64,000 nucleotides of DNA from Streptomyces sp. 3214.6 (GTDB lineage Bacteria; Actinomycetota; Actinomycetes; Streptomycetales; Streptomycetaceae), in assembly GCF_900129855.1 (NCBI RefSeq), contig NZ_LT670819.1, positions 5,332,001-5,396,000 on the forward strand, given 5' to 3'. Position numbers and translations under genes: made by a program. The notes under the pieces are model-generated. The model was not told the DNA's origin. It made no database searches and worked only from the letters and a program-made list of their open reading frames with translations. Below, piece after piece: positions 58,905 to 64,000 of the stretch (positions within the stretch are counted from its first letter, which is position 1; every line of letters starts with the position of its first letter).

Positions 58905-58923
58905 AGGGCAAGAAGAAGTAAGC
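58905..58923. repeat. right attachment-site copy
   Basis: AGGGCAAGAAGAAGTAAGC, identical to the gpmA end. The ten bases before it (GGCAAGACCT) still resemble gpmA (GTCAAGAACC). Confidence 0.7.
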
Positions 58924-58933
58924 AAGCCCGAAG

Positions 58934-58974
58934 AAGCCCCCTACCTGCGGTTTTCCCGCCGGTGGGGGGCTTGT
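58934..58974 (+). terminator. terminator, right copy
   Basis: AAGCCCCCTACC pairs with GGTGGGGGGCTT (one G-T pair), followed by TTG. It is a diverged copy of the gpmA terminator at 53852 at the same distance from the att core. Confidence 0.8.
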
Positions 58975-59407
58975 TGCTGTCCAGTCGGCAGGGCGAACAG
59001 CGGCCAGACGACAGCATCATCGGGCGATCGCCCCCGCACTCCCTCCACGACCACCACCACAGTTTGGAAAGCGGGCTCCTGCTCCCGCGGCAGTGCCGTA
59101 CTCAGTGCGCGGCCGACGCTGGCAGGTCTCTCCTTGGCCATCGACGAAGCCCGACCGCTGGTTAGGTCCCAGGTCGTACCCGGGCCACCCCCAACAGAGC
59201 CGGGGATGCAGCTGCTCTACAGAGTTGGACACCTCGGAAGTCGGCCGCGCGTCAGAGACCCTAGCCATGAGCACTGACAACGCGCCCCAGGAGCACGACC
59301 TCTGGCGTGGGACCGGGAGGACAACCCTGCGGTCGTGGGGGTGTCCGCGAGCGTCCACGACTCGACGGCGGCCTGAACCTGGAGCACGCGGGCGTAGGCT
59401 CTCAGGG

Positions 59408-59803
59408 ATGCGGATAGGCGAGCTGTCCAAGCGCACGGGCGTGAGTCCGCGCTCACTGCGGTACTACGAAGAGCAGGGCCTGCTGACCAGCTCACGCTCC
59501 GAGGCGGGGCAGCGTCACTATTCCGATACTGCGGTCCAGCGCGTGGCACTCATCCAACAGCTGTTCGACGCAGGTATGTCCAGCAGGGTGATCGCGACTG
59601 TGCTGCCGTGTGTGGACGTCCCGGGTGACCTGAGCGTCGCCGAGGAGACGTTCACGGCGATGATGCGCGAGCGCGACCGGATCGACGCCGACATCGCGCA
59701 CCTGATCGAGACCCGGGATGCACTCGACGTGCTGATCAGGGCCAACAGCCGACACCGGGCGGAGCTGTCCACGGCCCCGGAACCGGTGGCGCAGTCGGCC
59801 TGA
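59408..59803 (+). CDS. MerR-family regulator
   Basis: 131 residues from ATG 59408, seven bases after TAGGCT. The MerR helix-turn-helix has MRIGELSKRTGVSPRSLRYYEEQGLLTSSRSEAGQRHYSD. The dimer helix follows (AEETFTAMMRERDRIDADIAHLIETRDALDVLI). No Cys cluster for metals is present, so the effector is probably organic or redox. The quinone reductase gene begins 107 bp downstream behind a dyad of MerR type. Confidence 0.9.
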   Translation: MRIGELSKRTGVSPRSLRYYEEQGLLTSSRSEAGQRHYSDTAVQRVALIQQLFDAGMSSRVIATVLPCVDVPGDLSVAEETFTAMMRERDRIDADIAHLIETRDALDVLIRANSRHRAELSTAPEPVAQSA

Positions 59804-59832
59804 TGCTGTGATCTGCATCTCAGCCGGTTGCC

Positions 59833-59857
59833 CCTCACATCAATGTCAGAGGTGAGG
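59833..59857. promoter_or_regulatory. MerR-type dyad upstream of the reductase
   Basis: CCTCAC, 13 bases, GTGAGG, directly after TTGCCC (59828), which could be the -35 box. MerR proteins bind such dyads in stretched spacers. Confidence 0.45.
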
Positions 59858-59909
59858 ATGGCGACAACGCCCGGAATCACCGGGTCGGTCATACGAGAGG
59901 CGGCGGAAG

Positions 59910-60833
59910 ATGGGGCAGGCGTGGGGTTTCGGCAGGTATGGCGGGCCCGAGGTGCAGGAGTTCTTCGATCGTCCCGATCCCGTCCCCGGTCGCGACGAGG
60001 TGCTGATCCAGGTCGACGTCGCCGGCGTGAATCCCCTCGACCACCTTCTGCGCTCGGGTCTGGTCGACGGGCTCGACGGCGGGCGCCCGTTTCCCCGCGT
60101 GCTGGGCATGGAGGCAGCCGGAACCGTTCTCGCCCGGGGCGAGGACGTCAACGGGCTCGAGGTGGGTGACGCGGTCTTCGGCTTCGCACTCACCGGTGGC
60201 GGCACCTACGCCGAGACGACGGTGCTGTCCGCGCCGAACACCGCGCGCATCCCGGAGGGTCTGTCCGCGACCGTGGCGGCAACGCTGCCAGTGGCCGGGA
60301 CGACCGCGGTGGACGTGCTCGACCAGCTCAGCCTCCCGGCCGGTGCCACGGTCCTGGTCAACGGAGTCGGGGGCGGGGTCGGCCTCGCCGTCGCCCGGCT
60401 GGCCATCGGGCGCGAGCTGCGTGTGATCGGCACCGGGAGTACCGCCAAACGCGAGCACGCCGAGGCCATCGGGGTGCGGTTCATCGACTACACCGCCGGG
60501 GACGTCGCCGCGGCGGCACGCGAGCTGGTTCCGGACGGTTTCGACGGGATCGTCGACCTGGCCGGAGGCACCTCGCTGCGGACGGTCGCTCCGCTGGCCC
60601 GGGATCCCCGCAACGTCATCGCTGTGGGTGATATGTCTGTGCCCGATCTCGGTGGGCGTTTCGTCGAGCGTCGCGTCGACCGCGAGAACCTGGAGCGGTC
60701 GGCCCGGCTGGCCCTCGACGGACTCCTCGCACCCGTGATCACCGCGGTCCATCCGCTCTCCGACGCCCCGGCCGCCCTCGCCACCGTCGAGAATGGTCAC
60801 ACCTCGGGCAAGATTGTCATCAAGGTGGCATGA
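59910..60833 (+). CDS. MDR-family NADPH:quinone reductase
   Basis: 307 residues. GroES-like N-terminal domain (WGFGRYGGPEVQEFF, VAGVNPLDHLLRSG, GMEAAGTVLARG) and a Rossmann domain with NGVGGGVGLAVARLA (about residues 149-163), the NADPH-binding loop. It lacks the structural zinc Cys cluster, as in quinone oxidoreductases. It reduces quinones or enones with NADPH. The MerR gene next to it and its dyad suggest induction by its substrate. Confidence 0.9.
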   Translation: MGQAWGFGRYGGPEVQEFFDRPDPVPGRDEVLIQVDVAGVNPLDHLLRSGLVDGLDGGRPFPRVLGMEAAGTVLARGEDVNGLEVGDAVFGFALTGGGTYAETTVLSAPNTARIPEGLSATVAATLPVAGTTAVDVLDQLSLPAGATVLVNGVGGGVGLAVARLAIGRELRVIGTGSTAKREHAEAIGVRFIDYTAGDVAAAARELVPDGFDGIVDLAGGTSLRTVAPLARDPRNVIAVGDMSVPDLGGRFVERRVDRENLERSARLALDGLLAPVITAVHPLSDAPAALATVENGHTSGKIVIKVA

Positions 60834-60889
60834 GAGGTGCCCGGCCGTCTGACGCTGTCGACCGTCCATTGCGGACTGACGAGAACCCG

Positions 60890-61252
60890 TGAGAATGACG
60901 GCGGGAACCTGCGTCGTGAGCACCTTGCTGCGCCACAGGATCAGCCCCCGTGAGCCGACGTACGACCTGGACGACGTCCATCACGCGCACGCTGAGGTGC
61001 GCGTACACGCTGAGCGTCAGGCCCGGTTCCGAGTGGCCCAGGTGCTCGGCGAGAGCCTTGATGTTCTCCCCGGCGTCCAGGAGCACCGAGGCGTAGAAGT
61101 GACGGAGCGCTTGCATGCCGCTCGGGGATCACCCCAGCCGAGGCAAGCGCCCGCTTCCGCGCCTCCTCGTTGAGGGACGTCCGCCAGACGTGATCACCGC
61201 GCGGCCCGGGGAAGATCAGCCGCTTGGTCACCGGCGGCCCCTGCGCCACCTT
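60890..61252 (-). pseudogene. second, fused remnant of integrase and L7/L12-like genes
   Basis: On the minus strand the integrase part reads VTKRLIFPGPRGDHVWRTSL, NEEARKRALASAGVIPER, then a deletion and frameshift, then LRHFYASVLLDAGENIKALA and EPGLTLSVYAHL. It passes directly into VRVMDVVQVVRRLTG of the L7/L12-like gene, so about 200 bp were lost. The nucleotide sequence is close to the copy at 53.9-54.6 kb. It marks a second element of the same kind. Confidence 0.85.
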
Positions 61253-61257
61253 TCACG

Positions 61258-61722
61258 TCAACCCAAGGCTTCGAGTGCGCCCACGGCCGCGTGGATATGA
61301 GCCGAGTCGCGACGCAGCCGTTCTCCCGCGCACCACCAGGACAGTTGCTCCTCTGCATCCTCCCTTGGATGCATGCCGAGGCCATGCTCGGGACACAGGG
61401 GCCACGCCTGCCACAGAAGCTCCATGACGGTCTCCTGCGCGGCATCGGCAACGCTCGCCAGTGCAGAGGCAAGGCTGTCCTGCGAGTTCGGGTCCAGGTA
61501 ATTGCCGTGCCACTCGCCGTTGGTCATGGCGACGTAGACGTTCTCCGGCTCGTCCTCCGGATCGTCCACAGCGTAGGACGGAAGGGCCAGCAGTCGCAGG
61601 GGTTCCAGCTGGGGAAGCGTCACCGCCAGATCCCGGTTCAGAAGGGCGAGAGCCTGGTCCCACACCGGGTACTCGCCCGGCGAGACGCGGCGAGGCTCGG
61701 GAGGGTCGAAAAGAGCGCACAT
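61258..61722 (-). CDS. hypothetical protein
   Basis: 154 residues from ATG 61722 with GGAGGA eight bases upstream. The start MCALFDPPEPRRVSPGEYPVW leads to helices with LLNRDLAVTLPQLEPLRLLALPSYAV and an acidic DDPEDEPENVYVAM segment. A Cys/Trp-rich end, WPLCPEHGLGMHPRE, EEQLSWWCAGERLRRD, recalls a small metal site, common in Streptomyces hypothetical proteins with WPxCPxH. Function unknown. It ends 6 bp beyond the integrase remnant. Confidence 0.65.
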   Translation of the reverse strand: MCALFDPPEPRRVSPGEYPVWDQALALLNRDLAVTLPQLEPLRLLALPSYAVDDPEDEPENVYVAMTNGEWHGNYLDPNSQDSLASALASVADAAQETVMELLWQAWPLCPEHGLGMHPREDAEEQLSWWCAGERLRRDSAHIHAAVGALEALG

Positions 61723-61762
61723 GAGCACCATCCTCCGCCACACCAGGGACAGCCCCAATCGC

Positions 61763-61960
61763 TCAACAGCGTCGCCTCCTGCAGACCGGAGGCTTCTGGG
61801 CCTTGCCGTAGACGTAGCCGCTGAGGGTGCCGTCGGCGCAGGTGACGGTCGTGCCGTCGGGGTTCAGCACGAGCGTGCGGCTGCCGAACAGGGCGGCGCA
61901 CGACAGTGGCGCGTCCGCCAAGCTCCGCCCGTCGCGCCGCAGCAGGTGAGGCCGGTAGCG
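61763..61960 (-). other. possible short gene remnant
   Basis: A minus-strand frame reads CAALFGSRTLVLNPDGTTVT, CADGTLSGYVYGKAQKPPVC. It looks like a small secreted-domain tail without a start or signal sequence. It may be the end of a deleted gene; nothing confirms expression. Confidence 0.3.
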
Positions 61961-61976
61961 AGTCGGGTAGTGAGTC

Positions 61977-62396
61977 CTAGACGCCCTGAGACGGATCCAT
62001 CCACACGACCTGCCAGCCGTGGCCGTCGAGGTCGAAGAAGCTGCGGGAGTACATGAAGCCGTGGTCCTCGGGGCCGTCCGCCTCGGAGCCGCCCGCGGCG
62101 AGCGCGGCCTCGGCGACCGTGTCGACCTCCTCGCGGGTTGCCACGCTGAAGCAGTAGAGCGCCAGCGTGTGCGTGGTGGGATCGGCCATCGGCAGCTTCG
62201 CGAACTTCGCGAACGTCTCGTGGCTGAGCAGCATGACGCAGGCCTGCTCGCCCACCAGCATGCATGCGGCGGTCTCATCGGTGAACATCGGGTTGTAACT
62301 GAACCCGAGCCGCGCGAAGAACGCCTTGCTGCGCTCGATGTCCGCCACGGGCATGTTCACGAACAGCATGCGACCGGCGTGTGCGGGAGTGGTCAT
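61977..62396 (-). CDS. VOC-family (glyoxalase-like) protein
   Basis: 139 residues. The VOC fold pattern is clear: RMLFVNMPVADIERSKAFFARLGFSYNP, MLVGEQACVMLLSHETF, SRSFFDLDGHGWQVVWMDP. The metal ligands usual for the fold are not all evident. Members include lactoylglutathione lyases, bleomycin-binding proteins and dioxygenases; the substrate cannot be chosen. No partner gene is adjacent. Confidence 0.88.
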   Translation of the reverse strand: MTTPAHAGRMLFVNMPVADIERSKAFFARLGFSYNPMFTDETAACMLVGEQACVMLLSHETFAKFAKLPMADPTTHTLALYCFSVATREEVDTVAEAALAAGGSEADGPEDHGFMYSRSFFDLDGHGWQVVWMDPSQGV

Positions 62397-62422
62397 GGTG
62401 GGTCTCCAGTCCGGGGTTCGAT

Positions 62423-62510
62423 GGTGTGCGACGGGGTGGACCGGCCGAGCCCGCGGAACTCATCGGTGGCAGACGGCTCACCAACCGCGTGTTTCGTGCC
62501 GTCGCACACC
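62423..62510. repeat. 12-bp inverted repeat in the 229-bp gap
   Basis: GGTGTGCGACGG (62423-62434) and CCGTCGCACACC (62499-62510) are exact complements 64 bases apart. Possible remnant ends of a small element or a protein-binding pair. Confidence 0.5.
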
Positions 62511-62625
62511 AGCAAAAGGCCTGCCGGGTCCTGACGATCATTCAGTTCTCTACAACCCGTGGCGAGTGCCGTGGGTCATAGCTTCCAAGACGACGACCTG
62601 ACTCCTCGTCCAACAGGGGGCTGAC

Positions 62626-64000
62626 ATGATCACCCGCACGATCAAACGCACCTCGCTCACAGTCGGGACCGCCGTCGCGCTGGCGGTCGGCGGTCTCGGT
62701 CTCTCGCCGGGGACCGCGGTGGCCGCGCCGCGCGTGGCCGACGACGAGACGGTGTTCCCGCTAGGCACCAGGGGCGACCTCAAGGCCCATGTCGAGACCC
62801 TCGCGCTGGGTGGCGGAAAGCTCAGCGTGCTGGGGACGGCCGACCCCGAGACCAACCGCGGGCTGTGGGAGTTCGACCTTCCGGCCGTCGGCGCCCCGCA
62901 GCCGGGACCCCGGAAGCTCGCGGACTCAGGGGTCTGGTCCAACTACCCGTGCGAGGGCGTCGACCCCTCGGACTACACGTGCAGCGCGTTCTACTCCAAG
63001 CTGTGGGCGCTCGGCGACGGCCGGGTCGCCTATATGACGCCGTTCGGGAGCCAGGAGGCCCTCGGCGGCGGGGTGCCCATGAGCGAGACCGGGCTCGGCC
63101 CGTTCTCCTGGGAGTCCCCGGATCACGTGGTGGCCGCCGGCGGTTCGTACGTCGTGGTCAACGACGACGACGAGCAGCGCGTCGGCACCTTCGACCGGAG
63201 CGTGCCCTGGCCGGCGCAGATCCACACCCGGTCGGTCACCGCGGTGTCCGTCTGGGGCACGAAGCTCTGGAAGCCGGGCAGCACCGCCGGCACGGTCAAC
63301 TCCTACGACCTGGTCAGCAAGGCGAACTCGGCGAACCTGACGCTCGGCTCCGGCTGCGTCCCGGACGATCTGCAGGCCGTCGGGCAGTGGCTGTACTGGC
63401 GCTGTTCCGCGTCGGACAAGGCCGGCGTGTGGGACCACAGCACCGGCAAGAACATCCCCGTCCCCGGTGCGCTGCCCGCGAAGGTCGGCGACGGCTATCT
63501 GGTCCAACAGTCCGAGGACAGGCGGACGGTGACGCTCACCGACTTCCACCTCGGCGGCGGCCACCCGGCCACCACCACCCCCTACTTCACGGTCCCCGAC
63601 GGGACGTCGATCGACATGCTGACCGCCGACCGGTACGGCGGCCATGTGGCCTACGTCGACAACCAGCAGATGATCCACATCCGGCCGGTGACGGTGCCAC
63701 GGTCGCGGATCAGCCTGTTCGACTGGACCACGGACTCCGCCGTGGACCTGCGCAAAGCGAGCGACCCTGGCTGGGAGGGCACCTGGCGGCTCACCCGCCC
63801 GCCCGCGTCCTGGACGCTCACCATCAAGGACGCGTACGGCGCCACCGTCCGCACCCTCACCAGCAGCGCCCACGAAGGCGCCGCCATCCGCGCCGCCTGG
63901 GACGGCAAGGACGAGGCGGGCGAGAAGGCGGTGAGCGGCCGCTACAACTGGACCGTGACCGTGAACCCGGGCGACGGAGGCGCCGTCCGCACCCTCCCGA
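62626..64000 (+). CDS. large secreted protein, start only, with FlgD-like Ig domain
   Basis: The frame from ATG 62626 runs open to the window end (458 codons). A signal peptide covers about residues 1-34 (SLTVGTAVALAVGGLGLSPGTAVAA). The next 370 residues contain short beta-propeller-like blades (VWSNYPCEG, LWALGDGRVAYMTPFG, DHVVAAGGSYVVV, LYWRCSASDKAG). The last visible part (WTLTIKDAYGATVRTL, AAWDGKDEAGEKAVSGRYNWTVTV) is a FlgD-type Ig-like domain, found at the end of Streptomyces secreted proteins. Probable surface or secreted binding protein; substrate unknown. Confidence 0.85.
   Translation, partial: MITRTIKRTSLTVGTAVALAVGGLGLSPGTAVAAPRVADDETVFPLGTRGDLKAHVETLALGGGKLSVLGTADPETNRGLWEFDLPAVGAPQPGPRKLADSGVWSNYPCEGVDPSDYTCSAFYSKLWALGDGRVAYMTPFGSQEALGGGVPMSETGLGPFSWESPDHVVAAGGSYVVVNDDDEQRVGTFDRSVPWPAQIHTRSVTAVSVWGTKLWKPGSTAGTVNSYDLVSKANSANLTLGSGCVPDDLQAVGQWLYWRCSASDKAGVWDHSTGKNIPVPGALPAKVGDGYLVQQSEDRRTVTLTDFHLGGGHPATTTPYFTVPDGTSIDMLTADRYGGHVAYVDNQQMIHIRPVTVPRSRISLFDWTTDSAVDLRKASDPGWEGTWRLTRPPASWTLTIKDAYGATVRTLTSSAHEGAAIRAAWDGKDEAGEKAVSGRYNWTVTVNPGDGGAVRTLP

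Larger units (their letters stand above)
53842..58923. mobile_element. degenerate integrative element inserted at the gpmA 3' end
   Basis: The boundaries are two identical 19-bp sequences, one of them the gpmA end, each followed at equal distance by a related terminator. Near each end is a TGGGCCGT-type arm repeat. The left side holds an L7/L12-like gene and a tyrosine-recombinase C-terminus, oriented inward as in actinomycete integrative elements. The replication and transfer genes are missing, and an ISKra4-bounded unit splits the recombinase. The unit is therefore a decayed element that can no longer excise itself. Confidence 0.7.
58732..59407. other. 676-bp non-coding stretch with right end of the element
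   Basis: It contains the right arm repeat (58775), the right att core (58905) and its terminator (58934). At 59095-59108 lies GCCGTACTCAGTGC, which also occurs at 53936-53949 beside the left L7/L12-like gene, so this may be the trace of a second element joined behind the first. No gene was found between 59109 and 59407. Confidence 0.5.

Noticed and set aside
1..64000. tRNA or rRNA genes
   Set aside because: No cloverleaf with a GGTTCGA-type T loop and CCA-adjacent stem, and no rRNA-like conserved blocks, were seen on reading both strands; a tRNAscan run would settle this.

Overview
The window is Streptomyces chromosome. It is GC-rich with strong third-position bias, many gene pairs overlap by ATGA, and many genes have a TAnnnT -10 box 6-7 nt before the start codon (leaderless mRNAs). 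From memory, gene order matches the SCO4155-SCO4209 core region of S. coelicolor. No rRNA, tRNA or CRISPR array was found.

Layout. 1-6 kb: the end of an Ala-rich secreted/ALF-type protein, a pectate lyase-pectinesterase fusion, and an XRE/DUF397 pair with three perfect dyads. 6-12 kb, minus strand: HtrA-like protease, response regulator, sensor kinase, LacI regulator and GlnR. 12-22 kb: housekeeping genes including MoaD-like protein, LmeA-like lipid-binding protein, a Cys-containing leader peptide before a sulfurtransferase and DUF1416, nitrobindin, the Fur-family regulator Nur, YgfZ, Dtd, and RsiG (c-di-GMP-dependent anti-sigma of WhiG; both signature motifs are intact). 22-29.5 kb: the developmental dev locus. 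It has three paralogous GntR regulators, two of them preceded by a divergent small membrane protein, then a HAD phosphatase, and a protein with two tandem phosphotransferase-like domains. 29.5-35.7 kb: TetR regulators, a HelR/HelD-type RNA polymerase-associated helicase, a TmrB-like P-loop protein and a serine hydrolase. 36-42 kb: secreted proteins and a 1242-residue HTH-STAND NTPase-WD40 protein. 42-44 kb: an XRE/HbhA-like/DUF2516 trio resembling Rv0474-Rv0476 of M. tuberculosis. 44-53.8 kb: a SpoIIE-type phosphatase, NlpC/P60 hydrolase, mshA (mycothiol), AraC, MFS and gpmA.

Accessory region, 53.8-61.3 kb. The 3' end of gpmA carries a 19-bp sequence repeated 5.1 kb downstream, each copy followed by its own terminator. 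These bound a degenerate integrative element with an L7/L12-like protein, a tyrosine-recombinase fragment and arm-type repeats. Inside the recombinase remnant sits a 2187-bp unit with long inverted ends and a perfect 9-bp target duplication. Both ends are inward remnants of ISKra4-type transposase genes, and the cargo is an ECF sigma factor with a SnoaL-like C-terminus plus a separate SnoaL-like protein. A second, more decayed copy of the recombinase/L7-L12 pair lies at 60.9-61.25 kb, so the site was apparently invaded more than once.

The most promising material is the dev locus with its shared operator and promoter architecture, the triple dyads of the XRE gene, and the cargo-bearing composite element in the gpmA-targeted island.
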